From contig NZ_QGNJ01000001.1 of NCBI RefSeq assembly GCF_003336875.1, positions 434,001 through 498,000 on the forward strand: 64,000 nucleotides of DNA, in the 5' to 3' direction. The DNA comes from Oleisolibacter albus. Its GTDB lineage: Bacteria; Pseudomonadota; Alphaproteobacteria; Azospirillales; Azospirillaceae. Positions 6,973 to 16,604 of the stretch are shown piece after piece. The position numbers were made by a program, and so were the translations under genes. The notes under the pieces are model-generated. The model made no database searches. It saw only the letters and a program-made list of their open reading frames with translations, and had not been told where the DNA came from. Each line of letters starts with the position of its first letter. Position 1 is the stretch's first letter.

Positions 6973-9597
6973 TCAATAGACCCCGCCGGTTCCGGTGCCG
7001 ACATTGGCCGGCGGCGCCGCCTCACCGGGCGCCCCTTCGCCTTCGGCGGGAACGATGGCGGCCCCCTGGTCGCCGCCGTCCAGCACGCCTTCATTGCCGC
7101 GCGGCTCGGTCCCGGGGATGAAGGCCTCCCAGATGGCGTTGCGCTCACCGGCACCGGCCAGACGACCGGTTTCCGGATCAACGCGGACCATGCGCAGTCC
7201 CGGCGGCACACGGAAGGGGGTGGCCGGGGCGTTGGCCAGCGCCGCGGCCAGGAAATCCTTGGCGATCGGCACGGCCACGCTGGAGCCGCTCTCATGGTCG
7301 CCCAGCGACCGCGGCTGATCGTAGCCGACAAAGATGCCCACGGCCAGGTCGGGGGAGAAACCGACGAACCAGGCATCCATGGCGTCGTTGGTGGTGCCGG
7401 TCTTGCCGGCCAGGGGCTTGCCGATCTCCTTCAGCCGCGTGCCGGTGCCGCGCTGGACCACGCCCTCCAGCATGGACACGATCTGATAGACCGTGCGCGG
7501 GTCGGCGATCTGCGGCCGGTTGTCCGGCAGAAGCGGCACCTGGGCCGGATCGACCGGCGCCGCGGCGGGTGCGGCCATGGCGGGAGTCGTCACGGGAGCG
7601 GTCGCCGGAGCCATGACCGCCGGGGTCGCGGGCACCGCGGCGGACGCCGGATCGGCGGCAACGGGCGGGGACAGCGGATCGCTGCACCCGGCACAGGGCC
7701 GGTTGTCGTGGCGGTAGATGGTCCTGCCGGTCCGGTCCTGCACCCGGTCGATGAAGGTCGGCATGACCTTGCGTCCACCATTGACCAGCATGCTGTAGGC
7801 CGTGGTCAGGCGCAGAACCGTGGTCTCCCCGGCGCCCAGCGACATCGACAGCTGCGCCGGCAGATTGTCGTAGATGCCGAACTTGCGGGCCGTCTCCACG
7901 ATCGGCTCCATGCCGATATACTGGGCCAGACGCACGGTCATGACGTTGCGCGACTTCTCGATGCCGACGCGCAGCGGCGTCGGCCCATAGAAGCGCTCGC
8001 TGTAGTTCGACGGACGCCATTTGCCCAAGCCCGGCCCCTGGTCCATGGCGAAGGGTGCATCCAGCACCAGGGAGCTGGGGGTGAAGCCCTGGTCCAGCGC
8101 CGTAAGATAGACGAACGGCTTGAAGGCGGAGCCCGGCTGGCGCATGGCCTGGGTGGCACGGTTGAACACGCTCATCCGGGCGCTGAAACCACCGCTCATG
8201 GCCAGGACACGGCCCGTATGCGGGTCCATGGCCACCAGGGCACCCTGCACCGCCGGAATCTGGCGCAGGGCATAGGTGACGCGGGCCGCCTTGCCCTCCG
8301 CAGCCTTGCCATCGGCGCCCCGGGCGTCCGGCGCCTTGTCCGATGCCTTCTCCGACAGCGGCTCCACCATGACCACATCGCCCATCGACAGGGCGTCGGC
8401 CGGCTTCTGCACCATCGGGCCGACGATGCGCCCGTCCTTGGCCTTGCGCGCCCATTTCAGTTCGGACAGGGGCAGGATGCCCCGTCCGCCGTCGGCGAAG
8501 CCGATGCGGGCCTCCTCCGCCGTCAGCTCCAGCACGGCGGCCAGCGTCCAGGCCTCACCGCCCGGCGGCGTGCGGATGCCGGCCAATTGCTCCTTCCAGC
8601 CGTCGACCGTATCGAGATGGGCCACCGGACCGCGCCAGCCGTCGCGCCGGTCATAGGCCATGAGCCCGCTGCGCAGGGCATGGGTGGCGTAAGTCTGGAT
8701 CTGCGGGTTCAGCGTGGTGCGCACCGACAGGCCGCCACCATAGAGCGCCTGTTCGCCATAGACGCCGGCCAGCTCGCGCCGGACCTCCTCGACGAAGTAA
8801 TCGGCCTCGATGGTGTCGGCGCCGCGGCCGTCACGGAAATTGATCGGCTCCCGCGCCGCCTGCTCCGCCTCCTCGGCGGTGATGAAGCCATCCTCGCGCA
8901 TGCGGCCGATGACATAGTTGCGCCGCGCCGCCGCCGCGTCGCGGAAGCGCTCGCGGAAATAACGGTCGGGCGCCTTGGGCAGGCTGGCCAGGAAGGCAGC
9001 CTCGGCAATGGTCAACTCGTCCAGCGCCTTGTCGAAATAGTTCAGCGCCGCGGCGCCGACACCATAGGCCCGGTTCCCCAGATAGATCTCATTGAGATAG
9101 ATCTCCAGGATCTGGTCCTTGGACATGGCCTGTTCGATGCGCGAGGCCAGCATGGCCTCCTTCAGCTTGCGCACATAGCTGACATCATTGGTCAGCAGGA
9201 AATGGCGGGTGATCTGCTGGGTGATGGTGCTGGCACCGATGGGACGGCGATCCTGGCCGATATTCTTGAGATTCTGCACCGCGGCGCGCAGCACGGCGAA
9301 CCAGTCGACGCCGCCATGGTCGTAGAAATTCTGGTCCTCGGCCGAGATGAAGGCACGGGAGACGCGCTTGGGGATCGCCTCGATCGGCACGAAGACGCGG
9401 CGCTCGCTGGCGAATTCCGCCACCAGCCGACCGTCGCCGGCATGGACGCGGGTGGCGACGGGCGGACGGTAATCCGCCAGCTGCCGGTACTCCGGCAGGT
9501 CACGCCCATAGCGCCAGATGGCGAATCCGATGGCACCGGCCCCGAGACCGGCCAGGACCGCCAGCAGGGCGACCACACCCACGACAATACGCTTCAT
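6973..9597 (-). CDS. mrcA: Penicillin-binding protein 1A, bifunctional peptidoglycan synthase
   Basis: An 874-residue class A PBP that polymerises glycan strands and cross-links stem peptides at the inner membrane. It has an N-terminal membrane anchor (about residues 4-26), then a GT51 transglycosylase domain with SAEDQNFYDH and GASTITQQITRHF motifs. A linker/OB region follows, then a transpeptidase domain with SAFK (SxxK), SRN (SxN) and KTGTT motifs. A Pro/Ala-rich insertion of about 50 residues lies before the KTG box. MKRI at 9597 is the chosen start; upstream codons of the open frame lack character. The gene follows the amidase on the same strand with a 119-nt gap, so the two wall enzymes may share a transcript. 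Confidence 0.95.
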   Translation of the reverse strand: MKRIVVGVVALLAVLAGLGAGAIGFAIWRYGRDLPEYRQLADYRPPVATRVHAGDGRLVAEFASERRVFVPIEAIPKRVSRAFISAEDQNFYDHGGVDWFAVLRAAVQNLKNIGQDRRPIGASTITQQITRHFLLTNDVSYVRKLKEAMLASRIEQAMSKDQILEIYLNEIYLGNRAYGVGAAALNYFDKALDELTIAEAAFLASLPKAPDRYFRERFRDAAAARRNYVIGRMREDGFITAEEAEQAAREPINFRDGRGADTIEADYFVEEVRRELAGVYGEQALYGGGLSVRTTLNPQIQTYATHALRSGLMAYDRRDGWRGPVAHLDTVDGWKEQLAGIRTPPGGEAWTLAAVLELTAEEARIGFADGGRGILPLSELKWARKAKDGRIVGPMVQKPADALSMGDVVMVEPLSEKASDKAPDARGADGKAAEGKAARVTYALRQIPAVQGALVAMDPHTGRVLAMSGGFSARMSVFNRATQAMRQPGSAFKPFVYLTALDQGFTPSSLVLDAPFAMDQGPGLGKWRPSNYSERFYGPTPLRVGIEKSRNVMTVRLAQYIGMEPIVETARKFGIYDNLPAQLSMSLGAGETTVLRLTTAYSMLVNGGRKVMPTFIDRVQDRTGRTIYRHDNRPCAGCSDPLSPPVAADPASAAVPATPAVMAPATAPVTTPAMAAPAAAPVDPAQVPLLPDNRPQIADPRTVYQIVSMLEGVVQRGTGTRLKEIGKPLAGKTGTTNDAMDAWFVGFSPDLAVGIFVGYDQPRSLGDHESGSSVAVPIAKDFLAAALANAPATPFRVPPGLRMVRVDPETGRLAGAGERNAIWEAFIPGTEPRGNEGVLDGGDQGAAIVPAEGEGAPGEAAPPANVGTGTGGVY

Positions 9598-9716
9598 CGT
9601 CAAAACCCGCCTGTTTTCCGCCTGCGCGCACGCCCCCGGCAGCGCCGGGTATGAAAATCCCGTCGGGCGGGGTCCCGCCCTTCCACCGATGCAGGCTATG
9701 CCCAATTATGTCCTGA

Positions 9717-11027
9717 TCAAGACCGGCTCAATACCGTGTCTTTGGCAAAGAAGGCATCGACGGCACGCACGAAGGCCGCCCCGAGACGCTTCTGATGCGT
9801 CTGCGATGCCAGAAGCTTGGCGTCGCCACGGTGGGAGAGGTAGCCCATCTCCACCAGCACCGACGGAATGTCCGGCGCCGTCAGCACGGCGAAGCCGGCC
9901 GACCGCAGCGGCCGGTTCGGCAGCACCGCCACCTGCCGGTCCAGCGATCCCAGGAAACCCGAGGCGAACCGCAGCGACCGGTTCATGGTATCGCGCTGGG
10001 CCATGTTGATGAGGATGCTGGCCACCTGGGCCGAGCGGGCCTTGAGATCGACGCCGGCGATGGCATCCGACAGGTTCTCCCGCTCCGCCAGCATGGCGGC
10101 CTCCTTGTCGGACGCAGTCTCCGACAGGGTGTAGACGGACAGGCCACGGACCTCGCTGCGGCCGATGCTGTCGGCATGCAGCGAGATGAACAGATCGGCC
10201 CCCTTGTCGCGCGCGAAGGCCACACGCTCGCGCAGGGGGATATAGATGTCGCGGTCGCGGGTCATCTCCACACGGTAGCGGCCGGTGGCCAGCAATTGAC
10301 GCCGCACCTCCCTGGCCATGGCCAGGGTGATTTCCTTCTCATGCACGCCGTTGACGGCATGGGCACCGGGGTCCTTGCCGCCATGGCCGGGGTCCAGCAC
10401 CACCAGGGGCTTGGTCAGCGGCTTGCGCGCCACCGGCGGCGGCACCGTGGCCGCAGCCACCCGGGCCGCCGGCGGCAAAGCGGCTGGCGGGTTCGCCGCC
10501 GCCAGCGTGCCGGCCGTCTGGCCCGCCCGGGTGCGGCCGTCGCCGGGAGACAGATCGAGGATGAAGCGCGGCGGATGGCCATCGCGCGGCGGGATCACGG
10601 CCGCCTGCAGCACATGGATCGGACCGGTGGTGTCCAGCACCAGCCGGCTGCGCCCGGCCGCCGCAGGCTCGCGGCCGACGGCGCGCACCAGCCCCCGCCC
10701 CTGCGGCAGCGACGGCACGGCCCAGGCCAGTTCCGGCAGATCGATCACCACGCGCCAGGGGTTTGACTGCGTCTCCACCCGGAACGGGGTGGCGGCGGAC
10801 AGGTCCAGCACGAACCGGGTCTTGTCGGGATGGACGCCCAAGCGGGCACCCAGAATCTGATGCTCCGCCCCGGCCGTGGCCAGCCCGGCGGCGGGCAGCG
10901 CCGCCGTCTGCGCCGTCATCTGCCCCGAAGCCGTCCGGGCAGACGCCCCCCCCGCCAGCAGGGCGACGCACGCGATGCAGAGCACGGCAAGGCCGTGACG
11001 CAGCCAGCTGGTCGGGCCATGGGGCAA
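9717..11027 (-). CDS. amiC: N-acetylmuramoyl-L-alanine amidase with AMIN domain (AmiC-like)
   Basis: A 436-residue periplasmic amidase that cleaves the lactyl-amide bond of peptidoglycan during cell separation. A signal peptide (residues 10-30) is followed by an AMIN domain (about 50-150), which targets the septum, and a Pro/Ala linker. The Amidase_3 catalytic domain comes next with LDPGHGGKDPGA, the zinc ligand Glu in HEKEITLAMA, SLHADS, and the catalytic Glu in VEMGYLSH. The start is probably TTG 11027, preceded by GAGGTGATCC; no ATG exists in frame before the signal peptide. Confidence 0.93.
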   Translation of the reverse strand: MPHGPTSWLRHGLAVLCIACVALLAGGASARTASGQMTAQTAALPAAGLATAGAEHQILGARLGVHPDKTRFVLDLSAATPFRVETQSNPWRVVIDLPELAWAVPSLPQGRGLVRAVGREPAAAGRSRLVLDTTGPIHVLQAAVIPPRDGHPPRFILDLSPGDGRTRAGQTAGTLAAANPPAALPPAARVAAATVPPPVARKPLTKPLVVLDPGHGGKDPGAHAVNGVHEKEITLAMAREVRRQLLATGRYRVEMTRDRDIYIPLRERVAFARDKGADLFISLHADSIGRSEVRGLSVYTLSETASDKEAAMLAERENLSDAIAGVDLKARSAQVASILINMAQRDTMNRSLRFASGFLGSLDRQVAVLPNRPLRSAGFAVLTAPDIPSVLVEMGYLSHRGDAKLLASQTHQKRLGAAFVRAVDAFFAKDTVLSRS

Positions 11028-11553
11028 GGATCACCTCGACTCGGGGGACCTTCAGGACGAACGGCACCCTTTATACCCCTAACGAATCAGGGGCTTCAAC
11101 GCCGTTCATGACAGCGCGACTCATGTCACGGCCCGGTGTGACCCCGATGTACCAGACCGATCGAAGGAGGAGAGGTGGTAGGGTTAAATTCTTTCATTGT
11201 GGAACACCCGGACGATGTTTATCCTGTGTCCCGCGACAAACCGCTCTCCTCCAAGCGCCCCCTTCCCGGGGCGTCTGCGTCGCCCCCGAACCCGCGCCAT
11301 CGGCCGTTTTGCGCCCGTATCGCGACTGTGGGCCGTGACGCTTCTGGAAAGCGGTCCTGTGAAACCACGGAGCTGGTTTCGAGCCGGTGAGCCGGCCCGA
11401 ACCCCGGCATCGGCATGATGGCCCGTCCTGGCCGCTTCCCCGGAAGCGCCGTTCGACAGGTTGAACTCCGTGCCGCCCGCTCCGCAGCAGACGGTGGCGA
11501 CTGCCAGCCGACCCGCGTCGCACGGGTGGTCGGTGTGGCCACGGGGACGACAT
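11028..11553 (+). other. Divergent promoter region and long RNase E leader
   Basis: About 526 nt separate the amidase and rne, which are transcribed divergently. The stretch near 11170-11220 is AT-rich and is the likeliest promoter zone. If rne starts there, its mRNA would have a 5' leader of over 300 nt. In E. coli the long rne leader mediates autoregulation by RNase E; the same is possible here but not shown. No convincing gene is visible inside. Confidence 0.4.
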
Positions 11554-14500
11554 ATGGCCAAGCGTATGCTTGTGGACGCCACGCATCCGGAGGAAACCCG
11601 GGTCGTCGTGGTGAATGGAAACCGCCTGGACGAGCTTGATTTCGAGATCGCCTCCAGGAAGCAGCTGAAGGGCAACATCTATCTGGCCCGGGTCATCCGG
11701 GTGGAGCCCTCGCTGCAGGCCGCCTTCGTCGAGTATGGCGGCAACCGGCACGGGTTCCTGGCCTTCTCGGAAATCCATCCGGACTATTACCGCATCCCGG
11801 TCGCCGACCGCGAAGCCCTGCTGCGCGAGCAGCAGGAGCTGGAAGAGGAGCGCGAGCGCCAGGCCATCGAACGGGCCGATGCCGAGGACGGCAGCATCGA
11901 GGAACAGACGGCCGACCTGCCGCTGCCGGACGATGTGGGGGGCGCCCCCCCCGCCCCGATCGAGGCCGGCCTGAGCGATGACGGGACCGAGGCCAACGGG
12001 GCCGGTGCCGACGGGACCGATCCCGACAGCGCCCTTGAGGGAGCCAGCCCGCTGGGGGCCGCGGGGGCGGAGACGTCCGCCGAGGATGCCGCCGAGGATG
12101 CCCCCGAGGAGGCTGCCGCGCCGGCCAAAAGCCGCCGCCGCCCGCGCTTCCGTCACAGCAATGGCCGCGAGCGGCGCATGAACGCCGCCGCCGACACCGG
12201 CGAGACCATCGAAGAGGAGCCGGAGGACGAGGCGCGCCCGGCCCGCCGCCGCCCGCTGCGCAGCTACAAGATCCAGGAAGTCATCAAGCGCCGGCAGATC
12301 CTGCTGGTGCAGGTGACCAAGGAGGAGCGCGGCAACAAGGGTGCGGCCCTGACGACATACCTGTCGCTGCCCGGCCGCTATGCCGTGCTGATGCCGAACA
12401 CCCCGCGCGGCGGCGGCATCTCCCGCAAGATCACCAACCCTGCCGACCGCAAGCGGCTGAAGGAGATGCTGGAGGAGTTCGACATCCCCTCGGGCATGTC
12501 GGTGATCCTGCGCACCGCCGGCATCGAGCGCAGCAAGCCGGAGATCCGGCGCGACCTCGAATATCTCATGCGCCTGTGGGACAGCATCCGCGAGACGACG
12601 CTGCAGTCGGTGGCGCCGGCGCTGATCTATGAAGAGGCGAACCTGATCAAGCGGTCCATCCGCGATCTGTACGCCAACGACATCGACGAGATCCATGTGG
12701 AGGGCGAGGACGGCTATCGCACCGCCAAGGACTTCATGCGGATGCTGATGCCCAGCCACGCCAAGAAGATCCAGCTCTACAAGGACGAGGGCATTCCCCT
12801 GTTCCACCGCTTCCAGGTGGAGGGTGCCATCGAGGCGATGTTCAACCCGGTGGTCCAGCTGAAGTCGGGCGGCTACATCGTCATCAACCAGACCGAGGCG
12901 CTGGTCGCCATCGACGTCAACTCCGGCCGCTCCACCAAGGAGCGCAACATCGAGGAGACGGCGCTGAAGACCAATCTGGAGGCCGCCGACGAGGTGGCGC
13001 GCCAGCTGCGTCTGCGCGATCTGGCCGGCCTGGTCGTCATCGACTTCATCGACATGGAGGACGGGCGCAACAACGCCGCCGTCGAGAAGCGCCTGAAAGA
13101 GGCGATGAAGTCCGACCGTGCCCGCATCCAGCTGGGCCGCATCAGCCCGTTCGGCCTGCTGGAACTGTCGCGCCAGCGGCTGCGTCCCAGCCTGCAGGAG
13201 ATCAACTTCGAGCGCTGCCCGCACTGCCAGGGCACCGGCCTCATCCGCTCGCAGGAAAGCGCGGCGCTGGCCGTGCTGCGGGCCATCGAGGAGGAAGGCA
13301 TCCGCCGCCGCTCCAGCGAGATCACCGTCACCTGCGCCAGCAGCGTCACGCTCTATATCCTCAACCAGAAGCGTGAGGTTCTGGCGGATATCGAGCGGCG
13401 GCACGGCCTGCGCGTCTATATGCAGGCCGATGACCAGCTGACCGGCCCGGACCACCGGCTGGAGCGGATCAAGGCCAAGCTGCCGGGCGAAGAGAGCGCC
13501 CCCGCCCCCGTGGTGGCGGAAAAGGTCTTCGCCATGACCGAGCGCCAGCTGGAGCAGGAGGAGGCCGCCGCCGAGGCTGCCGAGGCCGAGGCCGCCGGTG
13601 AGGAGGAAGCCGAGGAGAGCGCCAACCCGCCCGCCCCGTCCGCCGGCAATGGCGAGCGCGAAGGCCGTGGCCGCCGCCGCCGGCGCCGCCGTCGTCGGGG
13701 CGACCGGCCGGACAGCCGCGCCCTGGACCCGCAGGGTGAGGATGAGGGCGCCGAGGGTGACGAGGACAGCGACGAGACCGGCGAGATGCCGGCTGCCATC
13801 GCCGCCGCCCCCGGTGCCGAGGACGGTCCTGCCGGGGATGAGGCTGCCGAGGACGCTGCCGCGGAGACGGCCGACGCAGCCGACGATGAGGACAGCGAAA
13901 AGCGCAAGCGTCGCCGCGGCAAGCGCGGTGGGCGCCGGCGCGGACGCGGGTCCGACGAAGCCGAGAGCACGGCCGACAGCCTGGCCGACGCGGCGCCCCT
14001 GACGCCCCCCCTGACTGCGGTCGAAGCGGCCGTGGAGCAGGTGGCCGACAGCGTCGCCGCCGCCGTCGAGGCGGTGGTTCCGGCCGAGGCTGTGACGGCG
14101 GATGCCGCGGCTCTGGTGGAGCCGGCAGTGACGGAGGACGCCCCTGCCGCCAAGAAGCGGCCCAGCCGCAGCCGTAAGAAGGCCGCCGAGCCTGTCGCGG
14201 CCGAACCGGTGCCCGCGGTCGAAACCGTGGCGGAACCGGCCGAGGCGACCCCGGCGCCGAAGAAGCGCGCCAGCCGCAAGAAGGCCGCCGAGCCTGTCGC
14301 GGCCGAGGTGGCGCCCGAGGCCGAAGCCCCGGCGGCCAAGCCGTCGCGCAGCAAGGCCCGGACCAAGGCCGCCGCGGCCAAGGCCGAGCCGGTCCCCGAA
14401 GCCGAGGCAGCACCGGCGCCGAAGAAGCGCGCCAGCCGCAAGAAGGCCGCAGAACCGGCCGTGGCCGAGGCGGCACCGGCGATCAGCGAGACGCCGGCCG

Positions 14501-14598
14501 AGCCTGTGGCCAACAGCGCGCCGCTGACGGGCGAGCCGACGGAGGCCGCCGCGGAGACCGAGTCCCCGCGCCGCGGCTGGTGGAGCAAGCGCCGCTGA
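11554..14598 (+). CDS. rne: Ribonuclease E
   Basis: A 1014-residue endoribonuclease that starts mRNA decay and processes rRNA and tRNA, and scaffolds the degradosome at the membrane. The catalytic half has an S1 domain interrupted by an acidic Glu/Ala/Asp-rich insertion (about residues 105-235, common in alphaproteobacteria), a DNase I-like region with the metal-binding DVNSG and DFIDM motifs, and the zinc-link CPHCQGTG. The C-terminal about 350 residues are disordered: Arg-rich RNA-binding patches alternate with acidic and Ala-rich stretches, and PKKRASRKKAAEP repeats occur. ATG 11554 begins the conserved MAKRMLVDA. A strong terminator follows. Confidence 0.97.
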   Translation: MAKRMLVDATHPEETRVVVVNGNRLDELDFEIASRKQLKGNIYLARVIRVEPSLQAAFVEYGGNRHGFLAFSEIHPDYYRIPVADREALLREQQELEEERERQAIERADAEDGSIEEQTADLPLPDDVGGAPPAPIEAGLSDDGTEANGAGADGTDPDSALEGASPLGAAGAETSAEDAAEDAPEEAAAPAKSRRRPRFRHSNGRERRMNAAADTGETIEEEPEDEARPARRRPLRSYKIQEVIKRRQILLVQVTKEERGNKGAALTTYLSLPGRYAVLMPNTPRGGGISRKITNPADRKRLKEMLEEFDIPSGMSVILRTAGIERSKPEIRRDLEYLMRLWDSIRETTLQSVAPALIYEEANLIKRSIRDLYANDIDEIHVEGEDGYRTAKDFMRMLMPSHAKKIQLYKDEGIPLFHRFQVEGAIEAMFNPVVQLKSGGYIVINQTEALVAIDVNSGRSTKERNIEETALKTNLEAADEVARQLRLRDLAGLVVIDFIDMEDGRNNAAVEKRLKEAMKSDRARIQLGRISPFGLLELSRQRLRPSLQEINFERCPHCQGTGLIRSQESAALAVLRAIEEEGIRRRSSEITVTCASSVTLYILNQKREVLADIERRHGLRVYMQADDQLTGPDHRLERIKAKLPGEESAPAPVVAEKVFAMTERQLEQEEAAAEAAEAEAAGEEEAEESANPPAPSAGNGEREGRGRRRRRRRRRGDRPDSRALDPQGEDEGAEGDEDSDETGEMPAAIAAAPGAEDGPAGDEAAEDAAAETADAADDEDSEKRKRRRGKRGGRRRGRGSDEAESTADSLADAAPLTPPLTAVEAAVEQVADSVAAAVEAVVPAEAVTADAAALVEPAVTEDAPAAKKRPSRSRKKAAEPVAAEPVPAVETVAEPAEATPAPKKRASRKKAAEPVAAEVAPEAEAPAAKPSRSKARTKAAAAKAEPVPEAEAAPAPKKRASRKKAAEPAVAEAAPAISETPAEPVANSAPLTGEPTEAAAETESPRRGWWSKRR
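14251..14450 (+). repeat. Direct repeats in the rne tail
   Basis: A 38-bp unit at 14251-14288 is repeated exactly at 14413-14450, and diverged copies lie nearby (from about 14154). Each encodes a basic KKRASRKKAAEP block. The repeats probably expand or contract by recombination or slippage. Confidence 0.7.
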
Positions 14599-14621
14599 CG
14601 GCGGTCACGACGCCGACCAGC

Positions 14622-14655
14622 AAAACGGGGGGATGCATGGGCATCCCCCCGTTTT
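14622..14655. terminator. Strong intrinsic terminator between rne and rsmA
   Basis: A perfect 15-bp stem (arms 14622-14636 and 14641-14655) with an ATGG loop. The arms end in AAAA and TTTT, so it can terminate the convergent genes rne and rsmA on both strands. Confidence 0.9.
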
Positions 14656-14697
14656 CATATCGGCACGGGAGATGCCGCCCGGACGCGGCCCCGGGGA

Positions 14698-15582
14698 TCA
14701 GAGCGGGCGCCAGGCCTTGGCCAGGCGGACGAACCCGTCCACATCCACCTCTTCCGCCCGCGCGGTCGGGGCGATGCCGACGCTTTCCAGCAGCGGCTCG
14801 GGCGTGTGCAGCAGGCCCTTGAGGCTGGCGCGCAGCATCTTGCGGCGCTGGCCGAAGGCCGCGGCCACCAGCGCCTCCATGGTGGCGAAGGCGGGATCGT
14901 CGGCGGAACGCATCCGGGGCGTCAGCCGCACCACGGCGCTGTCCACCTTGGGCGGCGGGGTGAAGGCCCGCGCCGGCAAATCCATGACCGCGCGGCAGTC
15001 CGCCAGCCACTGGCACATCACGGCCAGACGGCCATAGGCGCCGCTGCGCGGGCGGGCGACGATGCGGTCGGCCACCTCCTTCTGGAACATCAGCGTCAGC
15101 GACACATACTGGTCGATGCGCTTCAGCCAGCCGATCAGCAGCGGCGTGCCCACATTGTAAGGCAGGTTCGAGACCACGGCGCGCGGCGCCGGGACAAGAT
15201 CGACCGGGTCCACCTCCAGCGCATCGGCCTGCACCAGCCGCAGCCGGCCACCGGCGGCGGCGATGAGATCGGCCAAAGCCGCGGCGAAGCGCGGGTCGCG
15301 CTCCACCGCCACCACGCCCTGCGCCCTGCTCTCCACCAGGGCGCGGGTCAGGCCGCCGGGGCCGGGCCCCACCTCCACCACGGTGACGCCGGTGAAATCC
15401 CCGGCCTCGCGCACGATGCGGCGGGTGACATTGAGGTCGAGCAGGAAATGCTGGCCGAAGGCCTTCTTGGCTGCCAGATCATGGCGGGCGATGACGTCGC
15501 GCAGCGGCGGCAGGCTGGCCAGATCGGGGTGCGGCCGCTCGGCGGGCACCGGATCGACGGCCGGCGGAATGGTCATGGTCAT
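14698..15582 (-). CDS. rsmA: 16S rRNA (adenine1518/1519-N6)-dimethyltransferase
   Basis: A 294-residue Rossmann-fold methyltransferase that dimethylates two adenines in helix 45 of 16S rRNA late in 30S assembly. Motifs are FGQHFLLD near the N-terminus, the SAM-binding VEVGPGPGGLT, and the catalytic NLPY. It is the last gene of the lptF-lptG-surA-pdxA-rsmA operon, 5 nt after pdxA. The N-terminal extension (about 25 residues, Pro-rich) is slightly longer than usual, and a downstream start is conceivable. Confidence 0.96.
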   Translation of the reverse strand: MTMTIPPAVDPVPAERPHPDLASLPPLRDVIARHDLAAKKAFGQHFLLDLNVTRRIVREAGDFTGVTVVEVGPGPGGLTRALVESRAQGVVAVERDPRFAAALADLIAAAGGRLRLVQADALEVDPVDLVPAPRAVVSNLPYNVGTPLLIGWLKRIDQYVSLTLMFQKEVADRIVARPRSGAYGRLAVMCQWLADCRAVMDLPARAFTPPPKVDSAVVRLTPRMRSADDPAFATMEALVAAAFGQRRKMLRASLKGLLHTPEPLLESVGIAPTARAEEVDVDGFVRLAKAWRPL

Positions 15583-15587
15583 GGCGG

Positions 15588-16604
15588 TCAGGCTCCGGCG
15601 CGGCGGTCGGCCAGATCCGCGGCCCGGCGCAGCGCCGCCACCAGACTGCTGGCGCTGGCGCCGCCGGTTCCGGCGAGGCCGAGCGCCGTGCCGTGGTCCG
15701 GCGAGGTGCGGATGAAGGGCAGGCCGAGGGTGATGTTGACGCCCGTATCGAAATCCAGGGTCTTCAGCGGGATCAGGCCCTGGTCGTGGTACATGCAGAC
15801 CACGGCGTCATGGCGGGCGCGGGCACCGGCATGAAACAGCGTGTCGGCGGGATACGGGCCGCTGGCCGCGATCCCCTCCCCCTGCAGCACCGCCACGGCC
15901 GGGGCGATGATGTCGATCTCCTCCCGCCCCATGCTGCCGGATTCGCCGGCATGGGGATTGAGGGCGGCCACGGCCAGCCGCGGCGCAGCGATGCCGAAAT
16001 CGCGGCGCAGGGCGGCATGGGTGACACGGGCCACATGCAGGATGGAGTCGGCCGTCAGGCGGAGCGCCGCCTCCCGCAGCGCCAGATGGATGGTGGCCAG
16101 CACCACACGCAGGCCGCCGCCCTCCAGCAGCATCACCGTGCCATCGTCGGACAGCCCGGCCAGATGGGCCAGATATTCGGTGTGGCCGGGCCAGCGGAAC
16201 CCCGCCTGGTACAGGCTGCTCTTCTGGATGGGATTGGTGACCAGCGCTGCGGCATGGCCCTGGCGCACCAGATCCACCGCCCGGTCGATGCTGGCGATGA
16301 CCGCCGGCCCGTTGGCCGGATCGGGCTGGCCCGGCACCACCGGCGCGGACACCGGCAGCGGCAGCACCGGCAGCGCCGTGCCGAACCGTGCCGGCACTGC
16401 CGCGGGGTCGGCGATGGCGCAGACCGGCACGTCCCAGCCGAGACGTGCGGCCAGGGACCGCAGGCGGTCCGGATCATCCAGCAGGAAGAAGGCCGGAAGC
16501 CCCTGCTCCTGCCGGGACATCCAGGCCTTCATCGCGATTTCACCGCCGATGCCGGCCGGCTCGCCCATGGTCAGGGCGAGCGGAAGACGGGCGGGCGCCA
16601 CCAT
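15588..16604 (-). CDS. pdxA: 4-hydroxythreonine-4-phosphate dehydrogenase
   Basis: A 338-residue NAD-dependent, metal-binding dehydrogenase of the DXP-dependent vitamin B6 pathway. It oxidises 4-phosphohydroxy-L-threonine, and the product is used by PdxJ to make pyridoxine phosphate. Visible motifs are TMGEPAGIG at the N-terminus, the metal-site region LNPHAGESGSMG, and TLDFDTGVNITLGLPF-type sequence with SPDHGTA near the end. ATG 16604 overlaps the surA stop by one base (TGATG), so translation is coupled. Confidence 0.96.
   Translation of the reverse strand: MVAPARLPLALTMGEPAGIGGEIAMKAWMSRQEQGLPAFFLLDDPDRLRSLAARLGWDVPVCAIADPAAVPARFGTALPVLPLPVSAPVVPGQPDPANGPAVIASIDRAVDLVRQGHAAALVTNPIQKSSLYQAGFRWPGHTEYLAHLAGLSDDGTVMLLEGGGLRVVLATIHLALREAALRLTADSILHVARVTHAALRRDFGIAAPRLAVAALNPHAGESGSMGREEIDIIAPAVAVLQGEGIAASGPYPADTLFHAGARARHDAVVCMYHDQGLIPLKTLDFDTGVNITLGLPFIRTSPDHGTALGLAGTGGASASSLVAALRRAADLADRRAGA

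Noticed and set aside
7294-9654. A 786-codon open frame antisense to PBP1A
   Set aside because: It mirrors the mrcA codons in high-GC DNA, has no ribosome site or recognisable domain, and the opposite strand encodes a clear class A PBP.
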